Source of the DNA: Pantoea nemavictus
GTDB lineage: Bacteria; Pseudomonadota; Gammaproteobacteria; Enterobacterales; Enterobacteriaceae
Reading direction: 5' to 3'
Assembly: GCF_037479095.1 (NCBI RefSeq)
Contig: NZ_JBBGZW010000002.1
Span: 744,001 to 808,000 of the forward strand
Length of the DNA stretch: 64,000 nt
Under the pieces are notes generated by a model. That model was given only the letters and a program-made list of their open reading frames with translations. It was not told where the DNA came from and ran no database searches. This document shows positions 8,455 to 17,616 of this stretch, piece after piece; position 1 is the first letter of the stretch; each line of letters begins with the position of its first letter. Made by a program: the position numbers and the translations under genes.

Positions 8455-8988
8455 AATAATTCCTTCAGTCTGGCAAAGAGGCGCATAGCGATGCCTGCCC
8501 GCAAGCATCAGTGGCAAGTTAGGGTTTTATTCTTTCCGCAAAGGCATAGCTAAACGAATCTGTTAAGCGCAGTGAAACAGGCACGTTTAAATAGTTGAAA
8601 GAAAAACAAAACTAATAAAAGCCTAATTCATGATCGATATTTCCCGCTGAGTTTCACTCATCGTGGTTGCCTGAGTTAACAAAGTCAATGCGATAAAATA
8701 ACACTTTATTCACTTTTTGATGACCATCAAAGAACTGAAAAATAGGAAAAAAATCCAATATTATGCAGTTTAGTGAATATTTTATGCATAAAAATGCACG
8801 CATTAAGGGGGGCGTTTCAATGCTTATTTATTCATTCACCAACGCGGTTTGGCATGGAAAAAATTAATGATTTCTTTTTTCGTCGTGATTCTGTTTTTTT
8901 AAAAGTGCTAAATTAAAGCCTGCCTAGTGCAATGCATTACCTTTCCACGTCTTTCCAATATAAATAACTCTGAATAAACAGGCTTCTC
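8455..8988. promoter_or_regulatory. AT-rich divergent promoter region, permease / gdh
   Basis: 534 bp without a credible ORF, markedly AT-rich around 8600-8920. It must hold promoters for both the permease and the dehydrogenase. A near-palindromic stretch around 8770-8800 (TGAATATTTTATGCATAAAA) looks operator-like, but I cannot name the protein. Confidence 0.45.
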
Positions 8989-10263
8989 ATGGAAAAGTTA
9001 TCTTACGCGTCTGAAAGCAGTACATCTCCCTGGACTACCTACCTGAGCCAAATTGACCGCGTTGCGCCTTACCTCGGTGAATTGTCTCGCTGGATTGAAA
9101 CGCTGCGTCATCCCAAAAGAGCACTGATTGTCGACATCCCGGTACAGATGGATGACGGCTCCATCCGCCACTTTGAAGGCTATCGCGTGCAGCACAACTT
9201 ATCGCGCGGGCCAGGCAAAGGCGGCGTGCGTTACCATCCAGCGGTAGACCTAAACGAAGTGATGGCGCTCTCTGCCTGGATGACCATCAAGTGTGCGGCG
9301 GTCAACCTGCCATATGGCGGGGCAAAAGGGGGCATCCGCGTTGATCCTCATGCGTTATCAGAAGGTGAACTTGAGCGATTAACTCGCCGCTACACCAGTG
9401 AAATTGGTCTGATTATTGGGCCTCAGAAAGATATTCCAGCGCCAGATGTCGGTACCAACGGCAAAGTCATGGCCTGGATGATGGACACGTACTCGATGAA
9501 CCATGGCACTACCATTACGGGCGTGGTGACCGGTAAACCGATCCATCTTGGTGGCTCGCTAGGCCGTGAAAAAGCCACTGGCCGCGGCGTATTTATCACC
9601 GGACGTGAAGTAGCGCAACGCTCTAACATCACCATTGAAGGTGCACGCGTGGCCCTGCAGGGCTTTGGTAACGTAGGTAGCGAAGCAGCCCGTCTTTTTG
9701 CCGAAGCCGGGGCGCGCGTGGTGGTGATTCAGGATCACACCGCTACCTTGTTCAACGAGGGCGGGATCGATTTGAATGCGCTGAGTGCGTGGCAGATTGA
9801 GCACAAGCAGATCGCCGGTTTCCCCGGTGCGCGTGAAATCGAGAAAGAGCAATTCTGGACCACGGCGATGGATATTCTGATCCCGGCGGCGCTTGAAGGG
9901 CAGATTACGCGTGAGCGTGCGGAAATTATCAGTGCAAAACTGGTACTTGAAGGGGCGAACGGCCCAACTTACCCGGATGCCGATGATGTACTGGCCAACC
10001 GTGGCGTGCAGGTGGTACCGGACGTGATCTGTAATGCCGGCGGGGTAACAGTCAGTTACTTCGAGTGGGTGCAGGATATGGCGAGTTTCTTCTGGAGCGA
10101 AGACGAAATTAATAAGCGTATGGATCGCATCATGACCGAAGCGATGATTCACGTTTGGGATAAGGCGGCAGAAAAACGCTGTTCACTGCGCACCGCCGCT
10201 TATATTGTTGCCTGCGAACGTATTCTTCTGGCACGTAAAGATCGCGGTATTTATCCTGGCTAA
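8989..10263 (+). CDS. gdhA: Glutamate dehydrogenase, 424-residue Glu/Leu/Phe/Val type
   Basis: Interconverts glutamate and 2-oxoglutarate plus ammonium in the cytosol. The substrate-site lysines lie in [29 protein letters not shown], and the catalytic Asp is in PAPDVGTN. The NAD(P) Rossmann motif is [13 protein letters not shown]. At 424 residues it belongs to the RocG/GudB-like short class, not the 447-residue E. coli GdhA, so a mainly catabolic, NAD-preferring role is likely (inference). Start ATG 8989 has AGG 7 nt upstream. It is monocistronic, with a hairpin after the stop, and faces away from a CycA-like permease. Confidence 0.9.
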   Translation: MEKLSYASESSTSPWTTYLSQIDRVAPYLGELSRWIETLRHPKRALIVDIPVQMDDGSIRHFEGYRVQHNLSRGPGKGGVRYHPAVDLNEVMALSAWMTIKCAAVNLPYGGAKGGIRVDPHALSEGELERLTRRYTSEIGLIIGPQKDIPAPDVGTNGKVMAWMMDTYSMNHGTTITGVVTGKPIHLGGSLGREKATGRGVFITGREVAQRSNITIEGARVALQGFGNVGSEAARLFAEAGARVVVIQDHTATLFNEGGIDLNALSAWQIEHKQIAGFPGAREIEKEQFWTTAMDILIPAALEGQITRERAEIISAKLVLEGANGPTYPDADDVLANRGVQVVPDVICNAGGVTVSYFEWVQDMASFFWSEDEINKRMDRIMTEAMIHVWDKAAEKRCSLRTAAYIVACERILLARKDRGIYPG

Positions 10264-10290
10264 TTTACTTTGTTGTTAACGCTGCTGTGC

Positions 10291-10320
10291 AAAACCGGGA
10301 GTGATACCATTTCCGGTTTT
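10291..10320 (+). terminator. Putative terminator of gdhA
   Basis: Inverted repeat AAAACCGG / CCGGTTTT with a 14-nt loop, 27 nt after the gdhA stop; the 3' arm ends in TTTT. Confidence 0.5.
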
Positions 10321-10457
10321 AAACTTCCTCAAATAACCGGCTTCATCAAAAAACACACTCTGTCTATAGTCGTAATATTACGCTTCGCTTTAATTGCTTT
10401 TTTTTGAATTAAACCCAGTGCATTTATTTGATTAATGTAAGAAAAGCTAAATGCATT

Positions 10458-10494
10458 GATAAAACGTCATCGCCGCTGCGAGAGGACGTTTATC
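10458..10494 (-). terminator. Hairpin downstream of the leftward DUF2622-like gene
   Basis: Arms GATAAAACGTC and GACGTTTATC pair with one bulged base around a 16-nt loop, 8 nt past the stop of the leftward gene. Read on the minus strand the 3' arm carries a T-run, so it is a plausible terminator for that gene. Confidence 0.4.
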
Positions 10495-10501
10495 CTGTCG
10501 T

Positions 10502-10792
10502 TCATGCCAGATTTACCCCACGCAGGCCTGACCAGCAGCGCGCCGCCGACTGGGTAATCATCACCGAGGGCTCCTCGCTAAACTCACTCACTAACGTAAC
10601 AATTCTGTCGGTTAAACTCCTTATATTTTCACTGCCTACATAAACATATTCATTGGTGGGTAAAACGTAAGCATAACCTTTCTCACAGACCAGGCTACGC
10701 GAAAATCCATGTTCCAGCATGGCATACAGCAGTTCAATTTGCGTGCCTGCTGTGGGATCTTTCAGTTCGATGCGAATAGTGTAACTGAGCAT
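10502..10792 (-). CDS. Small DUF2622/GhoS-like protein
   Basis: 96 residues starting MLSYTIRIELKDP. I chose ATG 10792, which has CGGAGA 8 nt upstream; an open frame continues to 10885 without a good start signal. The layout (short N-terminal strand, a helix, then HGFSRSLVCEKGYAYVLPTN-like residues and a C-terminal TQSAARCW) resembles the DUF2622 family, which includes the type V antitoxin endoribonuclease GhoS. GhoS normally sits beside the small membrane toxin GhoT; I do not see a GhoT-like hydrophobic ORF next to this gene. Family assignment is by memory of the pattern and is tentative. Confidence 0.5.
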   Translation of the reverse strand: MLSYTIRIELKDPTAGTQIELLYAMLEHGFSRSLVCEKGYAYVLPTNEYVYVGSENIRSLTDRIVTLVSEFSEEPSVMITQSAARCWSGLRGVNLA

Positions 10793-11171
10793 AATGTCAT
10801 CTCCGGCTAAATGAAATTTAAGTTTACTTAATTTTAATTCGTCCGAAAATTTTATTTCCAGTTTAAGATAAATCCTAACGAGCATTGAGCTATAAGCGAA
10901 GGGTGCAGGTTATTATTTTTAGTAATTATTGGCACTATTAAGCGCAGCGATATTCATTCATATGATATTAAATTAATTAACCTGGCGTTTATTCCGTTCG
11001 GCTTATTTAGTTTGTTATTTAATTAGAGGTGGCTGACTTCATAGGGCTATAATTAATTTATGGCTCATTCTGATTTGGTTGCTAAAAAAGCGTGCAAGAC
11101 AGTTTCCGCAAAGGGCGATTTTTAAGAGTGGTGTTAATCCTATTTATCTTATGCCTCATGTGGAGTAGCAG
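10793..11171. other. AT-rich intergenic stretch
   Basis: 379 bp of low-GC sequence containing the promoters of the leftward DUF2622-like gene and the rightward 70-residue gene. No repeat, RNA gene or ORF is convincing. Confidence 0.4.
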
Positions 11172-11384
11172 ATGAAATTAACCGTAACCGATTTCTACGT
11201 GTTTAGTCGGGAAGATGCTGATGGCTGCTGCTATCTTCATCGTGATGGCTGCCGTTTGAGCCCTGCCTACAACAATCGTGTGTTTATGGGATCCTTTTAT
11301 TCGTCTGAACACGCCTGGCAATATTTTTATACCCATCACGGCGAGCACCGGGCAGCGCTTTGTCTGTTGTGTATGAAAGAGTGA
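11172..11384 (+). CDS. Small hypothetical cysteine-containing protein
   Basis: 70 residues, unrecognised. GGAG lies 7 nt ahead of the ATG. The sequence holds five Cys and four His, including CCYLHRDGC in the first half and CLLC near the end, so metal binding is possible but unproven. It has no signal peptide or membrane helix. Short aromatic-rich middle (YSSEHAWQYFYTHHGEH). It stands alone before a convergent LysR gene. I judge it probably real from the ribosome-binding site. Confidence 0.5.
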   Translation: MKLTVTDFYVFSREDADGCCYLHRDGCRLSPAYNNRVFMGSFYSSEHAWQYFYTHHGEHRAALCLLCMKE

Positions 11385-11438
11385 GGTCAAGCTCACTCAG
11401 CCGAAACATGCCACAAACGGTGGGTATCACAACTGCCC

Positions 11439-12347
11439 CTAAAGCGGTTGCTGCGCAAAGGCCTCTTTAAGCGCATCAATCGCACAGCGAAGCCGCTGGG
11501 GCATCGCGGCGGTTTTCAACCACACCGCGTAAATCGGTAGGCTGTTACTGCGCGTTTGCGGCAAGACCTCAATCAGCTTTTTCTCCTCAATATCCCGACT
11601 GACCAGCCAGCGTGGCAACTGGGCGATGCCGTAACCTTGCTGCGTCGCCGCATACACCGCGCTCATGCTACTGAAGCGCAAGCGCTCGTCCGGCTGCCAA
11701 TAAACCATCTCTTCCTGCGCGTTCTTCAGCAGCCACGGCTGGGATCGCCCTTGCTCAAGCAGGGTCAGATGCGGGAAGTGGGCCAGATCGTCAGTTTGTG
11801 CCAGCGCTTTACCCGCTGCCAGCAGTGCAGGGGCGGCGCACAGCAGCAGCGGTTGCTGGCCGATGAGGCGCGCGGTGAGATCGGCATGATGCCCAGGCGC
11901 GCCGATCCGTATCGCCAAATCCACACCTTCCGCTGCCAGATCGATACGCTGGGTGGAGAGTCGCACATCCAGTGACAAACCTTGCCAGCGTTGGGTGAGA
12001 GGCAATAACACCGGCATCACCCATTTTTCGCCCAGCAGAGGCGGAGCCGCGACGCGCAGCTGTCCTGTGGGTTCGCTGGCATGTGACATCAGCCGATTCT
12101 CTGCCGCGTCGAGGCTGGCGAGGATCTGCAAACAATCCTGGTAAAACTGTTCACCTTCACTGGTGAGCGACAGTGAACGGGTGGTGCGCTGGAACAGCTT
12201 TACCTGCAAACGTGATTCGAGGCGCGCCACCGCCTTTCCCACCGTTGAGCGTGATAATCCCAACTGCTCGGCTGCCGGGCTAAATCCACCGGCCTGCGCG
12301 GCCTGCACAAACGCGCGGATGCTGTTCAACCTGTCGACGTTAATCAT
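11439..12347 (-). CDS. LysR-family regulator next to a DHA2 exporter
   Basis: 302 residues, standard LysR layout: winged HTH at residues 6-65 (IRAFVQAAQAGGFSPAAEQL, SRSTVGKAVARLESRL, LFQRTTRSLSLT) and a periplasmic-binding-like effector domain from about 92 to 295. The gene is divergent from an MFS exporter 110 bp away, and the gap holds a perfect 13-bp inverted repeat, the usual design for a LysR regulator controlling its neighbour and itself. The inducer is not readable. Confidence 0.85.
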   Translation of the reverse strand: MINVDRLNSIRAFVQAAQAGGFSPAAEQLGLSRSTVGKAVARLESRLQVKLFQRTTRSLSLTSEGEQFYQDCLQILASLDAAENRLMSHASEPTGQLRVAAPPLLGEKWVMPVLLPLTQRWQGLSLDVRLSTQRIDLAAEGVDLAIRIGAPGHHADLTARLIGQQPLLLCAAPALLAAGKALAQTDDLAHFPHLTLLEQGRSQPWLLKNAQEEMVYWQPDERLRFSSMSAVYAATQQGYGIAQLPRWLVSRDIEEKKLIEVLPQTRSNSLPIYAVWLKTAAMPQRLRCAIDALKEAFAQQPL

Positions 12348-12367
12348 CAGTAAGCTCGCTTTATTGG

Positions 12368-12422
12368 CGATTTTAATTCGTCAGTATGGCGAATTAATGG
12401 CGTAACTGGCGAATTAAAATCG
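12368..12422. promoter_or_regulatory. Putative LysR operator: 13-bp inverted repeat
   Basis: CGATTTTAATTCG at 12368-12380 is the exact reverse complement of CGAATTAAAATCG at 12410-12422, with another GGCGAATTAA half-like motif between them. It fills the gap between the divergent regulator and exporter. Confidence 0.6.
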
Positions 12423-12457
12423 TGGCAGGCTAAGGTTTTCCTCTTTGGAAACCTGGC

Positions 12458-13825
12458 ATGACCCGTCCAATCTCACACTCTCCGGCAACCTTGATCAGGC
12501 TACAGCTCGGTATCTGCCTGGCCAGCTTTCTCGGCTGTATAGATTTCACAATTGTTAATACCGCGTTGCCCGCGCTACAGCGGCACTTTGGCGGTGATAT
12601 TGAAGATGTGCAGTGGGCGATGACGCTGTTTGTGATGGCGCTCTGTTGCTGCATGGTGATGTCCGCCAGGCTGGCTGAGCGTTTTGGTGCACGTCGGGTG
12701 CTGTACGCTGGAATGTTGCTGTTTGGTATCGCCTCGCTGGGCGCTGGACTGGCATTTAACCTGCTGGCATTGAATATCTTTCGCTTGCTGCAGGGGGCGG
12801 GCTGCGCGGTGCTGTATACCGTTAGCGCCACTATTCTGATGGAGACGATGCCTGCAGCCAGACGGGGGAGCGCGCTTGGCTGGCTGTTTGCTGCCAACGG
12901 CCTCGGGTTGGCGCTGGGGCCGGTGGCGGGCGGCGTGCTGGTCAGCTGGCTGGGTTGGCGTGCGGTGTTCTTGCTGAATGTGCCACTGCTAGCGCTGAGC
13001 TTCCTGTTTTGCTGCGGCAGCGTGGCGGCATCAAAAAGATGTGCTGACACCCGGCTGGATATACCCGGCTGGCTGCTGATGACCGCTGGATTGGTTCCAT
13101 TGCTAATCTGGACCAGCCATGTCACGCGCTGGGGCATGTTATCGCTGCCGTCAATTTTAACACTGACGCTATCGCTGCTGTTGCTGCTGGCCTTTGTCAT
13201 GGTGGAGAGACGTTCGCTGCAACCGGTCATCGATTTCCGCATGCTGCGTAACAGCGGCTTTGCGGCCGCTTGTCTGTTGTCGGTGCTGCTGGCGATATTT
13301 TACTGCAGCGCATTTATGCTGATGCCGTTCCGATTGATTGCCATTTTCCATCTAAACGATGCGCAGCTTGGTCTGATGCTGCTGCCGGTGACGCTGGTGA
13401 TGGCGCTAATTTCGCCCTTAGCCGGTCGTCTTGCCGATCGCTTAACGGCCTGGCCGGTGATGGCGGCAGGATTTGCCCTGCTTACCGCTTCTGCATTGCT
13501 GCAGAGCATAAGCAGCGCATCGTTATCCCATTACATGCTGGCATTTGTATTGATGGGAGCTGGCTGGGGCGCAATTCTTGGACCCTCAGTCGCCGCCGCG
13601 CTCAGCGCATTACCTGCGGCGCGCCATGCGCAGGGAATAGGCATCTCCTGGACGCTGCACAATCTCGGTGGCGCGTTAGGACTGGCGATAGCTACACAGA
13701 TCTATCAAACCGCTGCGACCTTAGGTTTTCAAGCAGTGATGTGGGGGTTGGCGGGCAGCGCGCTGCTTGGCACGCTGGTAGCGATAAAGGGCGGAAGCCG
13801 TACTATGAGAGAAGTGGCTGAGTGA
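12458..13825 (+). CDS. MFS drug exporter, DHA2 (EmrB/QacA-like)
   Basis: 455 residues with about 14 hydrophobic segments, typical of the DHA2 subfamily. Motif D1 of the family is visible in the first helix (FLGCIDFTIVNTALPALQ), motif A in RLAERFGARRVL, and the antiporter motif C in GLGLALGPVAGGVLVSWLGWR. These proton-driven pumps expel hydrophobic toxic compounds. The start has a GGAAACC ribosome-binding site that lies in the 3' arm of a small hairpin (AGGTTTTCC / GGAAACCT, one bulge), so translation may be modulated. Partner of the divergent LysR gene. Substrate unknown. Confidence 0.8.
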   Translation: MTRPISHSPATLIRLQLGICLASFLGCIDFTIVNTALPALQRHFGGDIEDVQWAMTLFVMALCCCMVMSARLAERFGARRVLYAGMLLFGIASLGAGLAFNLLALNIFRLLQGAGCAVLYTVSATILMETMPAARRGSALGWLFAANGLGLALGPVAGGVLVSWLGWRAVFLLNVPLLALSFLFCCGSVAASKRCADTRLDIPGWLLMTAGLVPLLIWTSHVTRWGMLSLPSILTLTLSLLLLLAFVMVERRSLQPVIDFRMLRNSGFAAACLLSVLLAIFYCSAFMLMPFRLIAIFHLNDAQLGLMLLPVTLVMALISPLAGRLADRLTAWPVMAAGFALLTASALLQSISSASLSHYMLAFVLMGAGWGAILGPSVAAALSALPAARHAQGIGISWTLHNLGGALGLAIATQIYQTAATLGFQAVMWGLAGSALLGTLVAIKGGSRTMREVAE

Positions 13826-13988
13826 TTTATTGGAGAGGATATACAAGCCTTATTTGTTATTAACGTGTTGTAACATTAGGGCATATTGGGCAGCCAGCTA
13901 ATACCCTAAAGAAATTTTATCCACTTCATCAAGTGAACCCTGAATTATGTATATTATTTCCAAGGGTTCGTTAAAAATGTCACTTATA

Positions 13989-14423
13989 TCAGTTTATCTG
14001 ATAGGAGAGTATGATGGTTAACGGATGACCGTCTACGCTGTAGCTTGTTTCATTATCCAGAGATAAAATATTGCCACTATAAACTACGCGTACGCTATCT
14101 TTCGCGTCTTGTGTAATAGACGAAATACTGCCGTAACCTTCCATAAATGGAATCTGTTTTTTTAATTCCATTAGTAAATGCTGATTGGTGCCGAGTAAAT
14201 GATCCGAAAGGTAGTAGCGATAAAGGGTGGACACTGTCGCGCCGCCGCTGTCGTTCATCGTCGTATAGAGCCATAAGTGGTCACTGATTCGATGGCTATT
14301 TTGTAATGTATCGTTGGCGCGATTATCACTTTGTGTATTTAGCCATAGCAAGCTGATGACACCTATCAATAGGCCAACTGTAATGGCGCAATGCAGCCAT
14401 TTAGTAACCGAGTTGACGCGCAT
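13989..14423 (-). CDS. Hypothetical membrane-anchored protein
   Basis: 144 residues from ATG 14423, chosen because GAGGG lies 8 nt upstream; the frame stays open to 14600 but with poorer start signals. A single hydrophobic segment (WLHCAITVGLLIGVISLLWL) at residues 8-27 predicts an N-terminal anchor with about 115 residues outside the cytoplasm. The C-terminal part is strand-rich and ends SYSVDGHPLTIILSYQIN. I do not recognise the family. No operon partners. The local GC content is lower than that of the neighbours. Confidence 0.5.
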   Translation of the reverse strand: MRVNSVTKWLHCAITVGLLIGVISLLWLNTQSDNRANDTLQNSHRISDHLWLYTTMNDSGGATVSTLYRYYLSDHLLGTNQHLLMELKKQIPFMEGYGSISSITQDAKDSVRVVYSGNILSLDNETSYSVDGHPLTIILSYQIN

Positions 14424-14841
14424 ATTCGATGCCCTCACGGATAGCTCGTTGATCGATAGGGTCATCTCCATAAGGGGCATCGCCGTACCATCGGTTCCAT
14501 TTTCCCCTTGCAGATGCCATTCCGTGCTCCTAAAATTTTCCCCGTTCTGACGATTATCATAAAACCTCCGTTTTATTGCGGGTATTAAAATAAATCTCAC
14601 TAATGTGCTATACCCTTCATTCCAGAATAAAAATCATCCCGTTTGTCTGTTAAAACAGGATGCCTGCATTTTAGCGGCTAACTTTTTTACACCCTAAGAT
14701 TTTGCAGTTGAATTATCTCTGCGCTACGCATTTATCACAGGTAATGGAGTTTGATCCTGTCTAAACAGAAATGCTTTGAATCTGTTGGTACTGTAACGAT
14801 TATCTATTTTAATCCCTCACTTTCTCACGAGAGACTGCCGC
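14424..14841. other. Intergenic region between hypothetical gene and MHS transporter
   Basis: 418 bp when the shorter upstream start is accepted; the first 177 bp could still be coding if that gene begins at 14600. The rest is AT-rich promoter-like sequence. A weak hairpin (CTGTT / AACAG inside CATCC / GGATG) is at about 14635-14662. Confidence 0.35.
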
Positions 14842-16146
14842 ATGCCGAAGCCCCACACTACATCTGATGCCCAGAAGCGCGCGTTGATCGCCGGTTCTGT
14901 GGGTAATTTCATTGAGTGGTATGAGTTTGCCGTTTACGGCTTTCTCGCCACGGTGATCGCGCAAAACTTCTTTCGTCTGCAGGGCGAAGCGGAGCTGACC
15001 GGTCTTATCCTGACCTATGCTTCCTTTGCGGTGGCCTTCTTTTTCAGGCCGTTGGGGGCGATATTTTTTGGCCGCATGGGCGACCGCCTTGGGCGCAAGC
15101 CTACGCTGATTTTCGTCTTGATCATGATGACATTGGTGACGACAGCCATTGGTCTCATTCCTGTCTATGCCAGCATTGGCGTGGCGGCACCGCTGATCAT
15201 TACCGGGCTGCGTATTCTGCAGGGCCTGTTCGCTGGTGGAGAATACGGCGGCGCGGTTTCCCTGATGACGGAATTCGCGCCCAAAGGAGAGCGCGGACGC
15301 TACGGCGCCTGGCAATCTTTCACCGTGGCATTAGGCCTGCTGGCGGGGGCAGGCATTGTGGCACTGCTCTCTGCGCTATTGACGGCGGATGAGATGCACA
15401 GCTGGGGCTGGCGTATTCCGTTCTTCCTCGCCTTGCCGATGGGTGCAGTAGCGCTGTGGTTGCGCTATAGCATGGAAGAGACGCCGAGCTTTGTGCGTCA
15501 GCAACAGGCCAAACAACAGCGTCAACCTCAACCGGTTAGCGCCAGCGTGGGGGCAACGTTAAAAACTATCTTGCTGGCAATTAGCCGCGTGATGGTGTGG
15601 TCGGCGGCGGGTTATACCTATCTGGTGATTATGCCTACCTATTTACAGTCATCGCTGCACACCGGTTTTAATCAGGCGTTGCTGATTGCGGTGATCTCGA
15701 ATCTTGGCTTTGCGGCGACTATCATTCCGGCGGGCATCCTCAGCGACAAAATCGGTCGGCGCAGCGTAATGGTGATCGCGGCATGCTTATTACTGGTGCT
15801 GGCGCTTCCATTATTGAAAGTATTACAGGCCGAATCTTCAACGCTGCTGATTAAAGCGATGGTGGTGTTTGTTGCGGGTGGAATTGTCGGATTGCTGGCC
15901 GGACCGGGCCCGGCGATGTTGGCGGAAATGTTCCCAACGCGCGTGCGCTACACCGGACTTGGACTGGCCTATTCATTATCCAATGCGATTTTCTCCGGCT
16001 GTGCGGGACTGATCATCACCTCGCTGATTAAACAAACGGGTAATCTGGATATTCCGGCCTGGTACATTATGGTGACCGCCGCGATCAGTATTCCAGCACT
16101 AATGACGCTAAATAAGAGAGATCATTTACGATCGCTGGATGAATAA
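14842..16146 (+). CDS. MHS-family MFS metabolite:proton symporter
   Basis: 434 residues, 12 hydrophobic segments, of the metabolite:H+ symporter group (KgtP, ProP, ShiA relatives). Typical marks are GSVGNFIEWYEFAVYGF in helix 1, FFRPLGAIFFGRMGDRLGRK after helix 2, and RILQGLFAGGEYGGA in helix 4. It imports an organic acid or osmolyte with protons through the inner membrane. Start ATG 14842 has GAGAG about 9 nt upstream. It is alone: upstream and downstream genes are on the opposite strand, so context gives no substrate. Confidence 0.85.
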   Translation: MPKPHTTSDAQKRALIAGSVGNFIEWYEFAVYGFLATVIAQNFFRLQGEAELTGLILTYASFAVAFFFRPLGAIFFGRMGDRLGRKPTLIFVLIMMTLVTTAIGLIPVYASIGVAAPLIITGLRILQGLFAGGEYGGAVSLMTEFAPKGERGRYGAWQSFTVALGLLAGAGIVALLSALLTADEMHSWGWRIPFFLALPMGAVALWLRYSMEETPSFVRQQQAKQQRQPQPVSASVGATLKTILLAISRVMVWSAAGYTYLVIMPTYLQSSLHTGFNQALLIAVISNLGFAATIIPAGILSDKIGRRSVMVIAACLLLVLALPLLKVLQAESSTLLIKAMVVFVAGGIVGLLAGPGPAMLAEMFPTRVRYTGLGLAYSLSNAIFSGCAGLIITSLIKQTGNLDIPAWYIMVTAAISIPALMTLNKRDHLRSLDE

Positions 16147-16166
16147 CAGTGAAGTCTGATGTAAAA

Positions 16167-16187
16167 GGGCGCCTTTGCGCTGCGCCC
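16167..16187 (-). terminator. Terminator of the leftward lipoprotein gene
   Basis: GGGCGC / GCGCCC stem with a 9-nt loop. Read on the minus strand it is followed by CTTTTAC, so it serves the gene ending at 16199. Confidence 0.55.
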
Positions 16188-16198
16188 GGTGAAACCAA

Positions 16199-16765
16199 TT
16201 AACTGCCGCCAACAAGGTGAGTACAACGTTTATTCACATCCCAGCTCGGTTCCGGCACCGTTTGGAATTCGGTAAAGACATTCGCGGGATTGGTCTTAGC
16301 CGTAATGGTGTACGACTGTGGAATTTCGCGCGCACCGTAGCGTGGGGCGAGGAAATAGCGCTTACCCGGTTTTGGAATCAACGAAACCCACTGGGTTATC
16401 ACATAGCCAGATGGGTTATAGAGGTACTGTCCGGCGACCACGGCATTGGGTCCGCCGCCGGTCAGCTGCTGAAAAGCAACCAATCTGTTTGGCGGGACTT
16501 TACGGGTGATGACGCTGCCATCGGCGCCCAGCACGCTGGAGTCTAATTCGTAACGTTCAACGCGGTCATAACAATCGCCTTTCTTTTCATAGAAAGCGAC
16601 ATAAAGTGTGCCGACATGGCCTTTATATTCCTGCACCACCAAGGTTGCAGCATCAGCACCTGAATAATCTTTGTAGTCGAGCGGTAACAGCGCGGAGCAG
16701 CCTGCAAGTAGGCTAGCCGGAATAAAGGCCACCAGGCGTGACAATGATTGAATGGATAACAGCAT
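16199..16765 (-). CDS. Putative lipoprotein of unknown function
   Basis: 188 residues. The N-terminus is a lipoprotein signal with lipobox LLAGC (Cys at residue 23), so the mature protein is probably attached to the outer or inner membrane. Serine after the Cys favours the outer membrane. The mature part has three further Cys and is predicted mainly strand. AAGGAA lies about 8 nt upstream of ATG 16765. Single-gene unit with its own terminator. I cannot name the family. Confidence 0.65.
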   Translation of the reverse strand: MLLSIQSLSRLVAFIPASLLAGCSALLPLDYKDYSGADAATLVVQEYKGHVGTLYVAFYEKKGDCYDRVERYELDSSVLGADGSVITRKVPPNRLVAFQQLTGGGPNAVVAGQYLYNPSGYVITQWVSLIPKPGKRYFLAPRYGAREIPQSYTITAKTNPANVFTEFQTVPEPSWDVNKRCTHLVGGS

Positions 16766-16887
16766 GCGGTATTCCTTCCCTTATAAAATAACCGCAGCTG
16801 TTATCGGCACATTGTCGGTAAAGTTGATGGTAAAACGAAAAGCTATTCGGCCAATCCCGCCAGCCGAATAATGAGATGCAATAGGTT

Positions 16888-17547
16888 TTAGTGGTTTACC
16901 ATTTGCTTAACCGCTTCCTGCACCGGCACCTCTCCACCTGTCAGCTCGATGATGATGCGGCTGACGCCTGGCTGCTCGACCAGCTCTGCCAGCGTAGCCG
17001 CGACGTCATCTCGGGAGATATCGCCATAAGGGATCGCCAGCCCGGCGCGCACCAGGCCGCTGCCTTTCTCATCCGTCAGCGTGCCGGGGCGCAGGATCAC
17101 CCAATCAAGGTTACTTTCCGCCAGCGCGACGTCTGCCATCTTCTTCACGCGCATGTAGTTTTCAAAGGTGGCGGAGAGGTTCTTCGCTCTGCCGGCTTCC
17201 GGAAACGCCGAAACCAGCAAAAAGCGTGCAATGCCGGCCTGCTGCGCGGCGGCTACGGCGGTGTTTAATCCTTCGCCGTCAATAGCGTTTGTCATCTCTT
17301 CGCCACCTTTGCCGCCAGCCCCGGCGGTAAACACCACCACGTCGCTGCCCGCCATCAATGCTGCGAGAGAAGTCACATCCAGCGCGGTTAAATCGCCGTT
17401 AATCGGCTCGGCGCCCAGCTCACGTAACGGCTGTTCCTGTTCGGCTTTACGGAACAGTGGATGGGCAACATGGCCCTTTTTAGCCAATAGGGCAGCAAGG
17501 CGGCGACCAATATTTCCCGCACCGCCAATGATAAATACCTTGGACAT
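16888..17547 (-). CDS. NAD(P)-binding SDR-like protein (atypical, YwnB/NmrA-like)
   Basis: 219 residues beginning MSKVFIIGGAGNIGRRLAAL, with the GGAGNIG nucleotide-binding motif at residues 8-14. It lacks the Tyr-x-x-x-Lys catalytic pair of classical SDRs and resembles NmrA-like or atypical SDRs that sense or reduce cofactors. The start at 17547 is preferred because AGAGAGG sits upstream; the open frame extends to 17580. It ends in a region typical for substrate-domain closure (SRIIIELTGGEVPVQEAV). No operon partner is evident. Role unknown; a redox or quinone-linked function is only a guess. Confidence 0.7.
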   Translation of the reverse strand: MSKVFIIGGAGNIGRRLAALLAKKGHVAHPLFRKAEQEQPLRELGAEPINGDLTALDVTSLAALMAGSDVVVFTAGAGGKGGEEMTNAIDGEGLNTAVAAAQQAGIARFLLVSAFPEAGRAKNLSATFENYMRVKKMADVALAESNLDWVILRPGTLTDEKGSGLVRAGLAIPYGDISRDDVAATLAELVEQPGVSRIIIELTGGEVPVQEAVKQMVNH

Positions 17548-17616
17548 ATAGGCCTCTCTGGTGGGTTTGAAAGCTGGCAAGTGTAGGATGCGATTGTGGT
17601 TAGCGCCACTGGCGGC

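Noticed and set aside
8771..8800. ARG-box-like near-palindrome upstream of gdhA
   Set aside because: The match to TNTGAAT-W4-ATTCANW is poor in the second half and there is only one copy, so I do not claim ArgR control.
13270..13821. 183-codon ORF overlapping the DHA2 exporter in another frame
   Set aside because: Same-strand shadow; the exporter frame is intact, with clear motifs throughout.
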